Positions 35,145 through 44,501 of a stretch of DNA of 64,000 bases are shown piece after piece. This DNA comes from Chaetomium olivaceum. Taxonomy: Eukaryota; Ascomycota; Sordariomycetes; Sordariales; Chaetomiaceae. The DNA lies in assembly GCA_039881045.1 (NCBI GenBank), contig JAYWVB010000016.1:124001-188000 (forward strand), read 5' to 3'. Numbering within the stretch: position 1 is the first letter of the stretch; each line of letters starts with the position of its first letter. The notes beneath the pieces were generated by a model, which saw nothing but the letters and a program-made list of their open reading frames with translations, had not been told where the DNA came from and searched no databases. The position numbers and the translations under genes are program-made.

Positions 35145-37220
35145 ATGTCAGTCGACAGGAACCCCGTCATCGGCCTGCTGGGCGGCGGCCAACTCGGCCG
35201 CATGCTTTGTGAAGCGGCCAATCCACTCGGCATCGACATCGCCATCCTCGATGAAGAGAACTCCCCCGCCAAACAGGCACATAATACAAACCGTCATGTT
35301 GTCGGCTCGTTCAAGGACCCAGCCCGCATCCGGGAGCTGGCTGCCCAATCCGACGTTCTATCAGTCGAGATTGAGCATGTCGACACCGAGGTGCTCGAGG
35401 ACATTGAGAAGAACGGCGTCGAGGTGAAGCAGGCCGACGGCACCACCAAGATTCACAAACCCCCTATTCACCCGTCATGGAAGACGATCCGTCTCATTCA
35501 GGACAAGTACCTCCAGAAGGAGCACTTCCGTATGAGCGACAAGAACATCCCCATAGCCGAGCAGGTCGCTATTGAGTCGGGGCCAGCCGCCCTCAATTCG
35601 CTCAAGGACGCTGCCGCCAAATTTGGTTTCCCCTTCATGCTTAAAGCACGCAAGGGCAGCTACGATGGGAGGGGCAACTTCAAGGTCGACAGCGAGAACG
35701 ACTTTGAAACTGCAGTCAAGGCGCTTGGGGGGTTGAGCCTGTACGCCGAGAAATGGGCCCCCTTCGTCAAGGAGCTGGCCGTCATGGTTATCAGGACGGA
35801 GGACGACAACGGCACGCTCAAGGACTGTGTTGCCTACCCCGCCGTCGAGACCATTCACGAGGACAGCATTTGCACCAAGGTGTTTCTGCCACCGAGAGAT
35901 GTCCCGGACACCGTTTGTGAGGCCGCCAGGAAGCTGGCGACCGAGGTGATCAGCACACTCTGGGGCCGCGGTGTCTTTGCTGTGGAGATGTTTGTTCTCG
36001 ATGACGGTATGGGAACCATTCCGTCCCTTTAGTTATGCTTCTAACTAACACACATAGGCTCTCTGATGGTCAACGAGGTCGCCCCCCGTCCTCACAACTC
36101 GGGTCATTACACCATCGAAGCAGTCCCCCAGATGTCGCAGTACAAGGCGCAAATACACGCCGTCCTTGACCTCCCCATCCCCGAGTATCTGGCGCCCAGA
36201 GTCTCCTCCTCCATCATGCTCAACATCCTCGGTGGCGCCACTCCCTCGGCCCATCTCCCACTCGTCGAGATGGCCCGCACGACCCTCGACAACGAAATGG
36301 ACATCCACCTACACCTCTAAACAAAGCCTCCAAACCCGGCCGTAAGATCGGCCACATCACCCTCACCAGCACCACCCTCCCGTCGGCGACCTCGAAACCA
36401 TGGCCACCCCCCTGATCGACCTCGTCAACCGGATCCGCCAGGACCGCCTCACCGCCTCCGCCGAAGCCCTCCGGCCCGCCACTACCACCACCGCCACCAC
36501 CCAACCCTCCCCTTCCACATCCCTTTCCACAACCCCCGCTCCCCCTCACCCCTCCTCCACAGAAAAGTCCCCCCTCGTCCTCATCACCATGGGCTCCGAC
36601 TCGGACCTCCCCGTGCTCAGCGCGGGGCTCGCCATCCTGCGCGAATTCGGCGTCCCCTACGCGGTGGACATCACGTCGGCGCACCGCACGGCGCGGTACA
36701 TGATGGAGGTGGCGTCGGCTGCGGCGGAGCGCGGCGTGCGCGTCGTCATCGCCGCCGCGGGCGGTGCGGCGCACTTGCCGGGCATGTTCGCCTCCGAGAC
36801 GCCGTTGCCCGTCATCGGCGTGCCGGTCAAGGCGACGCACTTGGATGGCGTGGATAGTTTGTTGAGTATTGTGCAGATGCCGGTTAGTCGTCCCCCCCCC
36901 CTTTTTCTGTTTTCCCCTCTTTTTTTTCCTTCTCTCTTCTTCTTGAAAGGGGGGAAGTTGGGTGGCTGTTGTTTTTATGAGTTAGTAGCTAACCAAGGGG
37001 GTTGTTTTAAAAACAGAGAGGCGTGCCGACTGCTACGGTGGGGATCAACAACTCGACCAACGCCGCGCTGCTGGCCATTAGGATCCTGGGATCGTTCATG
37101 CCCGAGTACCAGGAGAAGATGAAGCGGTACCAGGCCAACATGGAGGAGCAGGTCATTGAGAAGGGGAACAAGCTGAGGGAGATTGGGGACGTGGAGTACC
37201 TTGCTGCGAAGAGCAAATAA
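35145..37220 (+). CDS. ade2: Phosphoribosylaminoimidazole carboxylase ADE2 (PurK-PurE fusion; frame broken twice)
   Basis: Purine biosynthesis enzyme converting AIR to CAIR. Exons 35145-36006, 36058-36882 and 37017-37220 give about 630 aa after allowing for two lost bases. The N-terminal PurK half shows VIGLLGGGQLGRMLCEAA, the ATP-grasp segment FMLKARKGSYDGRGNF and VNEVAPRPHNSGHYTIE. The C-terminal PurE half shows ITMGSDSDLPVL, DITSAHRTARYM, AAAGGAAHLPGM and IVQMPRGVPTATVGINN. The frame breaks at 36318 (an apparent TAA after MDIHLHL) and again near 36382 (before GDLETMATPL). Both lie between the two domains but inside conserved sequence, and each is repaired by one base. A Thr/Pro-rich linker before the PurE domain makes it longer than the yeast protein. 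Confidence 0.95.
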
Positions 37221-37559
37221 GTTGGATTCACTCGGGGGGGAAAACGGGGAAAAGGTAGGGTCAAAAATGGTCGGCGGGTGGTTTTGTCGGTTTAGATCAT
37301 GGCTAGGAAATGAAGCAACGTGGATGAAATCTCGTACGATCTAAAAGAATATGTAATGGCCTTAGCTTGCCGTTGTGATTGGGTTCCGGAAGATAGATAT
37401 GATGTCGATAAACAAATCCCAAAATTCACTTCCATCACATAGGACGTTCACATCATGAGGTCCTCTCGTGTTTCAACATCAAAGTAATATCCAGACTCAA
37501 CTAACACACACTTAGAAAACCAACAAGCACCACAACTTAACACTACCCCTAAATCCGCC
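37221..37559. other. Convergent 3' region, ADE2 / secreted protein
   Basis: 339 bp between converging stop codons, no gene seen. Confidence 0.6.
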
Positions 37560-38399
37560 CTAGACATGCGGCACCGTCAGCGGCGGCTGCAACGTCACGA
37601 CCTTCGTAGTGACCACGGCGGACTTGGTCGGGCACGGCGGCGGCGTGAAGGTAGGCCACGGCTTGCAGTCGGGGAAGCAGCTGGGGTAATATGTTAACTT
37701 CTCTCTTTTCTTTTTCTTCAAGGGAGTCCGGGTCGGCAACTATAACTTACCCGCCGTACATCATGCCGCACTCGTTTATGCCGTCCCAGCAGACCGAGAC
37801 GTGCGTGTTGCAGCTGGCGGCTTTGGTGGTGGAGGTGGTAAACTTCTTGGTCGGGGTGGGGGTCACGGGAGGCTTGACTGTGGGTTTCTTGGTGGTTGTG
37901 GGTTGGGGCTTCTTGGTGGTGGTTTTCTTGGTCGATGTTGGGGTGGGTTTCTTGGTGGTCGTGGGAGTGGGTTTCTTGGTGGTCGTGGGAGTGGGTTTCT
38001 TGGTGGTCGTGGGAGTAGGTTTCTTGGTTGTCGTGGGGGTAGGCTTTTTGGTAGTCTTTTGGGTGGTAGTCGGCTTGGGCTTGAGGGTGGTTACTTTGGT
38101 AATAACCTTGGTGGTGGTAGGGACGGGGGGCTTCTTAGTGGTCGTCGGGCAGGGCGGCGCGACGGGTTTGGCTGAGAGGTCACAGACGTCGTAACAACTG
38201 CCACCGGTTCAGTAACTACGCTTTCCTCCTTATCATCTGAGACATACCCGCCATATTTGATCCCACACGTGTTGACCGCATCAACACAGATAGTCTGCGA
38301 CTCGCACTTTTTGTCTAGGTTCACCACCGGAACGGCAGCGACTAGTCCCGCAAGCAGAAGGATGGACGAAAATAGGGGCATGGCTGCTGCGTGATGCAT
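37560..38399 (-). CDS. Secreted protein with two six-cysteine modules joined by a Pro-Thr-Lys repeat linker
   Basis: Exons 38248-38399, 37751-38197 and 37560-37680 give about 239 aa from the ATG at 38399; an ATG at 38381 (MPLFSSILLLAGLVAAVPV) gives an even cleaner signal peptide. Module A (CESQTICVDAVNTCGIKYGG, then CYDVC...PPC) and module B (CNTHVSVCWDGINECGMMYGG split by an intron, then CFPDC...PPPC) share the pattern C-x5/6-C-x6-C-x6-C-x3-C-x10-C. In both, a phase-2 intron falls inside the same YGG glycine codon. Between them lies a linker of about 110 residues containing five copies of an eight-residue PTPTTTKK-like unit, probably O-glycosylated. I do not recognise the module. The architecture (binding-like modules on a mucin-like stalk) suggests a wall-associated or extracellular binding protein; that is inference. 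Confidence 0.85.
37924..38043 (-). repeat. Five-copy 24-bp coding minisatellite
   Basis: Exactly in-frame 24-bp units at 38020-38043, 37996-38019, 37972-37995, 37948-37971 and a diverged one at 37924-37947. They encode PTPTTTKK-type octapeptides in the linker of the six-cysteine protein. The two central units are identical. Confidence 0.92.
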
Positions 38400-40160
38400 G
38401 TTGGGCAAGTGATATGCTATTCGGACTCAACGACCGAAGAAGTCCCTAGATAGGAAGGTGAGATAATCGGGATCAAGAAGCACGTAGTGGCATCGAGGGA
38501 TGGCGAGGAACCTAGAGATATAGAAAGGCCTAGCCGGGCCTGTAGCAAACAGCGCCCCTGGAGGTAACGGAAGGTAACTTCATACTCAAAATCGGCAGCA
38601 CAAAACTCCATAACCGTAAACACATGGTAGCCTATCATGGTCGAGATGGTTAAGGGGGTTAAGGGGTTAACTCTATCGAGCCGTCTTGGTCAACCACTCA
38701 AAGGTTGATTCCAATAGAACTCCTCGTATCTAATCCGTAGATACTGCTTCAATGGAAGCCAAGGCGGATACTCAAGGGGAGCTTAGCAGAAAGGGGTAAG
38801 GAGGAAAAAGTGCTCCGGCCGAAGTCCGTGTTGCTGCAGGTACGCAAGGAAAGGTAGGGTTGCGAGAAGGAATAGGCTAAGGTATCCAATCCCGCGTTTG
38901 CAAAGTCCGTGGGGTTTACCGACTGGATAGGTTGACGTGTACATAACCGTGCCCGCGAAGTTCCCCGTCCGTCTCCCTGCATCGTTATGCGCTAGTCATG
39001 CCATTGCCGGGCATTTTCCCCTTGCCTAGATGCTGTACATCATGGAGTTGTGTTGTTAGTGTGGGATGATGAATGAATGGTCTGGATGCCTTGGCATGGC
39101 TCCCGCAGTTCTAACGAGCACCTGATTTCTGCTTTTTAACATGCAGGCCAGTTGCTGTTGAGTCCAGATCTTGCGGCTGGCGGCGGTTTACTTCGGAGAC
39201 CAAGACTGTCAGTCCACCTTTGGCAAGTACCTATTTCGGTTGATGGCGGCTTACTTCTGGGCGAGGGCTTTTGTGAAGATACCCATTTATGAAATGCACC
39301 TGTTGTTATTCGATCCGTTGTCGAATAGGAAGGAGACAAATAGATATCAAAGTTGGGACAGTTGAGGGTGGTCTGGTAATCATGGTTGGGAATGGTACTC
39401 ACAGAGAATTTAGGTTAAGGATCGTCGGTCTTGAGTCTTTCTAGAACTTTGTGATCGGCGATGGAATCCCGGTTCACAAAAGGAAAGCGAAACAGACACA
39501 GCACTGCACACACACAATCGGCCATGCAGAGGCGGCAACCACGACCAAACCGAGAGAGACGGCAATCATCCAAGCCGTGGCACTTTCCCTCTGGGACACG
39601 GTCCTCTCTTTTTGTGCGAGGTCGACAAGTTATTTGAATGCACAGTGATAGATGAAATCCGAGAGCCCTTAACCCGGTGTCTGGGGGAGATAATGTGCCG
39701 AAAGCTAAAAATAAGTGTGTGGCAAATATCGACTTAATCAATTGCGCTCGTCCTGCAGGTCTTAATATCTGGACGGGAGAATCCACCAGAAACTACCTTC
39801 GCAATTTGCCTGTTCTGTCTCCTTCACGGACGGGCGCGGCAATACGCGGCGGTAGCACAAGCAAAACTCGAATGATGTCGGAGGGGTGTTTACCAACAAA
39901 ACTCTCTCCACGAGGAACGTGGGGGACAACATGTTGGATGGAGGAGGATCCGAGGAGGACCAGAGAGTGGCACAATCACATGGGATGGGATGGAATGGAA
40001 TGGGAAGGCACGACCAACAACATATAAGAATGCTGTGCCTTCCGCAGAAGTGAAGAGTGAGAATCACCACTCGACAACCTGAGAATATCAGTCAGTGACC
40101 ACCAACAACAAAAACAAAACACTCACATCTGCAATCAACACCAAAAAAAAACCCGCCATC
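38400..40160. other. Divergent intergenic region between two secreted-protein genes
   Basis: 1.76 kb with no supported gene. Frames of up to 123 codons exist (39415-39786 minus) but have no signal peptide, domain or splice logic. It probably holds both promoters. Confidence 0.5.
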
Positions 40161-40906
40161 ATGAGACTCCAAGCCATCACGCTGTCCCTGCTCGCCGCGA
40201 CCGGCCTTGCCACCCCCATCCGCCGTGATGTCAACCAAGCCGTCTACACCCTGCGTCTCACCTCGTAACAAACCCCCCCCCCCCAAACCCAAACCCAAAC
40301 CCAAACCCAAACCCAAACCCCAACCCAACCCATAAACAAATCCCACTAACCACCCCCCAAAAAACAGACCCCTCAAAACCCTCGACGGCCTCTACCTCAC
40401 CACCGCCTCCTCCCCCTCCTCCGACGACACCACCACGCTAGGCGTGAACACGTCCGCCAACCCCTCCGCCGCCACGGTGAAATTCACGCCGGTGCGCAAC
40501 CCGGACACGGACCTAGACGAGCTCCGCGACACGGCCGGCGCGGGTGCGCTGGCCGTGGTGGGCGCCAACGGCCTGCTGGACTTTGCGGCGCTGGCCGACC
40601 CGGAGGCGGTCGAGGCGCCCGAGGGCGGCACGGTGGACTGGACGTCGTTCCGGCTGGAGGCGGGCAGCGGCGCGGTCGAGTACGTCGGCAAGGGGGATGT
40701 GCAGGGCAGGTGGGTGGCGATTCCGGTGGGCGGGCAGGAGGAGCGGTGGAGTGTCAAGTGGAGGGATGGTGAGTTTGCGCGGTTCTTTCTCCTCTCTGGA
40801 AAAAGGAGTGCTGACTGACTAACGTGCCGTGTTTGTAGTGAATGCGTGGACCACCGAGACCTTCATGCCGGTGCAGGTTGTGTACGAGCTCGTCAAGGAG
40901 GAGTAG
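40161..40906 (+). CDS. Small secreted cysteine-free protein, unknown function
   Basis: Exons 40161-40264, 40368-40768 and 40839-40906 give 190 aa. The N-terminus is a signal peptide (MRLQAITLSLLAATGLATP) followed by IRR, a likely Kex2-type dibasic cleavage site. The mature protein has no cysteine, is acidic and looks like a beta-rich single domain (VYTLRLTSPLKTLDGLYLTT, VEYVGKGDVQGRWVAI, FMPVQVVYELV). The first intron is packed with a 12-C run and AAACCC repeats. Consistent phases across both introns and the signal peptide make it a credible gene. I recognise no family. Confidence 0.8.
40273..40327 (+). repeat. C-run and (AAACCC)n telomere-like microsatellite inside an intron
   Basis: Twelve C followed by six perfect AAACCC units (40285-40320) and decayed copies. 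It lies within intron 1 of the cysteine-free secreted protein. The unit is not the canonical fungal telomere TTAGGG/CCCTAA, and the position is internal, so it is a simple intronic repeat. Confidence 0.9.
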
Positions 40907-41394
40907 TGTGATTCGGCGACGGGTTGGGCGAGTTGTTGAGTTGAGAGTCGACTCCTGAGAGGACGCCCTAAGGTGGTTGTTGTTATCATCACGGGAAAAG
41001 TTTGCTTTCGAATCCTTGCTGTTTGTTGTATTTTATCTCTGCCGCGTTTGTCCCCTTCTCAAAACCCCTCGGCCGTTGTTAGTCAAGCAGCATGGTCGCC
41101 AAGATAGACCCTCGAAACTTCGTGGCTGCTATGCAAGACAACCCTGTGTGATATTCGCTCAAATTTCAAAAATGAACCACAAAAAACCTAGAACCATCCT
41201 ATTGTGTTATTGTGACAAAGTAAACTCCAACCATGCAGGAGACCAGGGTAAGTTTACATATCTACCACGTCCGGTATTCAGGACTCACACCACCACCCAT
41301 TCTTTTGCTGCCCACGCCATTCCCCACACCAGGATATCCTCTTTCCCATTTACTCCATCACAACCTCCCCACATCCCACATCCCACATTCCCCT
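40907..41394. other. Convergent 3' region
   Basis: 488 bp between converging stop codons; CA/CT-rich towards 41300-41390. No gene seen. Confidence 0.6.
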
Positions 41395-42404
41395 TTAAAA
41401 AGCCATCTCCTTCTTGATCTGGGCGATCGCCAGACCGGGGTTAAGGCCCTTGGGGCATGTGCGGGTGCAGTTGAGGATGGTGTGGCAGCGGTACAGGCTC
41501 ATCGAGTTGTTGAGGGCGTCCTTGCGCTGGGCCGTCTTCTCGTCGCGCGAGTCGACCAGCCACCGGTACGACTGGAGCAGGATGGCGGGGCCCAGGTACT
41601 CCTCCGAGTTCCACCAGTACGAGGGGCACGATGTCGAGCAGCACGCGCAGAGGATGCACTCGTAGAGGCCGTCGAGCTTCTTGCGGTCCGCCTTGCTTTG
41701 CCTGTACTCCTTGCCCTGTAGCGTGTGTATGTCAGCTAGCGCCCCCAGCTCCCGGTTCCCGAATCCCATGCGCGCATTTTGTTCCACTTACGTCTTCTGC
41801 TGGTGTATCCCTTTGCAGATACGGCTTGATCGACTTGTACTGCTTGTAGAACTGGGTAAGATCGGGCACCAGGTCCTTGACGACGTAGGTGTGCGGGAGC
41901 GGGTAGACTTTGAGCTCGGCGTTGTCCTCGGCGGGGATGCGGCCTGGTGACTGGTTAGCCTCCCTCCTTGTTCCCCCTCCACCCTTTCCAACTTCATCCC
42001 GGTCCAAACATACACAAGCAGGCGAGGGTGTTGGTTCCGTTGATGTTCATGGCGCAACTGCCGCAGATACCCTCTCGGCAACTCCGGCGGAAGGTCAGGG
42101 TCGGATCGAGCTCATTCTTGATGCGGATCAGGGCGTCGAGGACCATGGGTCCGGTCTTGTTCAGATCGAGGGTGTAGCTCTGCATCTTGGGCTTCTCGGT
42201 TGGTGTGTCGGGGTTCCAGCGGTAGATCTGGAAGGTCTTGAGTTTCGCATTGTCGCCCGACGCCGCCTGGCTCTGTTGCTGGCCGTCGACGACCTGGGCC
42301 ATGCCGCGCACGGCAGCGGCGGCGGGGGAGGCAGCGGCCGCGCGCAGGACCGGCCTGGACGCGGCGCCGAGGAGAAGCGATGCGGAAGAGCGGAGAGCTG
42401 CCAT
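41395..42404 (-). CDS. sdh2: Succinate dehydrogenase iron-sulfur subunit SDH2
   Basis: Iron-sulfur subunit of mitochondrial complex II, passing electrons from FAD to ubiquinone. Exons 42014-42404, 41792-41943 and 41395-41715 give 287 aa. The N-terminus is an Ala/Arg/Ser-rich presequence (MAALRSSASLLLGAASRP). The 2Fe-2S ligands lie in CREGICGSCAMNINGTNTLAC with the next cysteine (CRIPAEDN) completed across the first intron. The 4Fe-4S and 3Fe-4S ligands are in ECILCACCSTSCPSYWW and RCHTILNCTRTCPKGLNPG, and the C-terminus is AIAQIKKEMAF. All expected cysteines are present and all introns are GT-AG. Intact frame. Confidence 0.97.
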
Positions 42405-43050
42405 TGTCGCGAGGCGGGCGAGACGGGGTGATTGAGATGCGCTTGCAACTGACGACGTCGACGATGTGCTAAAATCACGGCTCGGAAAAGACCTCGGGAT
42501 GTCACGCACGGTTCTCGTTGGTGGCGGCGATGCCATTGAACTCCCTGTGGGTCTCGCTTTGCCGGACCTCGGGCCAGGCGACCAATGGCGTTGACTGGGT
42601 TTGAATTGACTCTTCCGGCGGTGCCCGTCGCCCGTGCCCTGCAACGAAAAGCCCGGCAGCAGTGTGCTCTTCTGGGTCTCTTTCGCCTGGGGCTGCCCCA
42701 CCAGTCATCGGCAACGTCACAACTCGGCTGTTGGGGGAGTGAAACATGAGGCTCACTTACACTTACACGTGAGAGTCACCAAATTAGTGCGAGTGAGTTG
42801 CTGGAATCAAGAACTCTTTTCTTGGCTTAAGTAAGTGATACGGATACTTTAATGCTTTCAACATGGACGTGCGAACAAGTCTAGTTCCTCCGATCATACA
42901 ATTGCGTATGGTTCCCAGTTCAGCTACGCCAAGTCACATGGTGATAACCAGCCAGGCCTGAATATGTGGTGTTGACGGTATGCGTACCGGCCCTCAACGA
43001 CAGCTTCTGTAGTCCCTTTCCCCGTCGTTTGTAAATGCAATGTAACAATA
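42405..43050. promoter_or_regulatory. SDH2 upstream region
   Basis: 646 bp upstream of SDH2 and downstream of the minus-strand SFR1-like gene; no gene seen. Confidence 0.5.
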
Positions 43051-44074
43051 TTAATCCAGCCACTTATCGTCAACCGGGTCGTACCCCAACACCTCAGGCT
43101 CAATATTGAGGCTCCTCAGCATCATCATCATCGTAAACTCCTGCAAATAGTCAGCTCACGTCTTGCACCTCCCATAGAATCAAGTAACCCCAACTCACCG
43201 ACTCCCCACTCTCCTCTTCTTCCTCCTCCTCCTCTTCCTCCCTACCCTCACCCGCATCACCATCTTCCCCCTCCCTCTCCCCATCCTCACCCTCACCCTC
43301 ACCCCCATCTCCACCCCCCTTACCACCCCTCACGCCCCCCCTATCACCATCCTCATCATCCCAACCGCCGCCCCTCCCCGCCTTCCTCGTCCCCCTCCAA
43401 GCCCTCGCCCCGCCCATCCCCTCCACCCTCCCCCTCACCAGCCCAAACAGCTCCTCCGCCGCCAGCCGGCTGGTGGCCTTCCAGCGGGCCGCCATGGCAC
43501 ACAGTTCGGCGTCGACCGGCTCGCCGGGCCTTTTGGCGTGGGCGGCGTCTTCGATGCGTCGCGCTTGCAGGGCGAGGTCGAGACGGGACTGGGTGGCGCG
43601 GAGGGTTGCGGTGAGGGTTGTTTGGGAAAGGTGGAGTTGGCGGAGGAGGTCCTGGGCGTCGGTGGAGGTGGTGTTGGGGGGGTTGGTGGCGGGGCTGGGT
43701 TTGGGTTTGGAAAGATTGGGGGTGGTGGTTGTGGTGGTAATGGTTGGATCACGGGATGGTTTCGTCGCAAATCTTGCGGATCGCTTTGGTTGTCCCGGGG
43801 TGCTGGCGCTAGCAAGACTCGGGCTGGTGGAGAGAGGAGATGCGGCGGTAGGGCGGTGACTTCCTCGGACAGGCGCTGGCGTTGCGGGAGTTTGGGGAGT
43901 GAAGCTCGCCGTGGACGCACCCCAGTTGATGCTGGGCGAGGGCGTACTGGCTGCGCCAGGCTCGGTCTGTTGCCGGTTTACAAAGGGTGATTTGAACGGT
44001 TTCCGGAGGGTGGCATTCGCAGTTTCAATCCGTCGTCGCTTGGCGGCCGGGCCACCGGGTGTTTGAAATGACAT
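43051..44074 (-). CDS. sfr1: SFR1/MEI5-like homologous-recombination mediator
   Basis: Exons 43199-44074 and 43051-43140 join in phase 0 across a 58-bp intron to give 321 aa. The N-terminus carries a basic nuclear-type signal (AAKRRRIE) and the RKPFKSPFVNR motif characteristic of Sfr1/Mei5/Dds20 proteins. Residues 45-150 are Ser/Thr/Pro-rich. A predicted coiled-coil helix (QDLLRQLHLSQTTLTATL, then LALQARRIEDA) follows, and an ARWKATSRLAAEELFGLVRG helix. A very long Glu/Asp/Gly tract comes next. The last exon encodes EFTMMMMLRSLNIEPEVLGY, a typical family C-terminus lost without the intron. Known family role: partner of Swi5/Sae3 that stabilises Rad51/Dmc1 filaments. The extended acidic tract is unusual. 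Confidence 0.85.
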
Positions 44075-44501
44075 TGTGGTAAGTGTGATTGCGCTGCATT
44101 GTTGATATATCACATTTTATCACTTGCTGTACGGTTTGGTTTGGTCGTGTGGATGCGGATATCCAGATTTAGTTGTGAAGTGAAAGTTGGTTGAAAATTG
44201 GACGTTGGGTTTAGGTACTGTACCTAATTATTAGTTATTGCTAGGTGGTCAACTGCTTGAGTGGAGGAAACCGCAACTTGTCATGATCAACCAAAACATT
44301 GAAATTTAAATAAGCATCGGCAGAAACAGCATTGCAACTAGAGCCCACCTCTGTTCTCTCTTACTGCGCATCACCTCCGGTTGGCATTTTGCCGTCTCCA
44401 GAACCTTTAACGCTGATAATGATCCATACAACCAATACGCCGCTACTCCATAGGTACCGCGGTACTTTACTGTATATACATATTTCAACTCCCTTATATC
44501 A
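44075..44501. other. Intergenic region between SFR1-like gene and HRD3
   Basis: 427 bp, AT-richer than its surroundings (44100-44500). Both flanking genes are on the minus strand, so it holds the SFR1 promoter and HRD3 3' UTR. Confidence 0.55.

Noticed and set aside
37691..38194. Long plus-strand frame rich in Val and Gly
   Set aside because: It is the exact antisense of the Pro-Thr-Lys repeat exon on the minus strand; the open frame results from the repeat composition.
40285..40320. Telomere or subtelomeric boundary
   Set aside because: The repeat is short, lies inside an intron, has the wrong unit for fungal telomeres and is flanked by genes on both sides.
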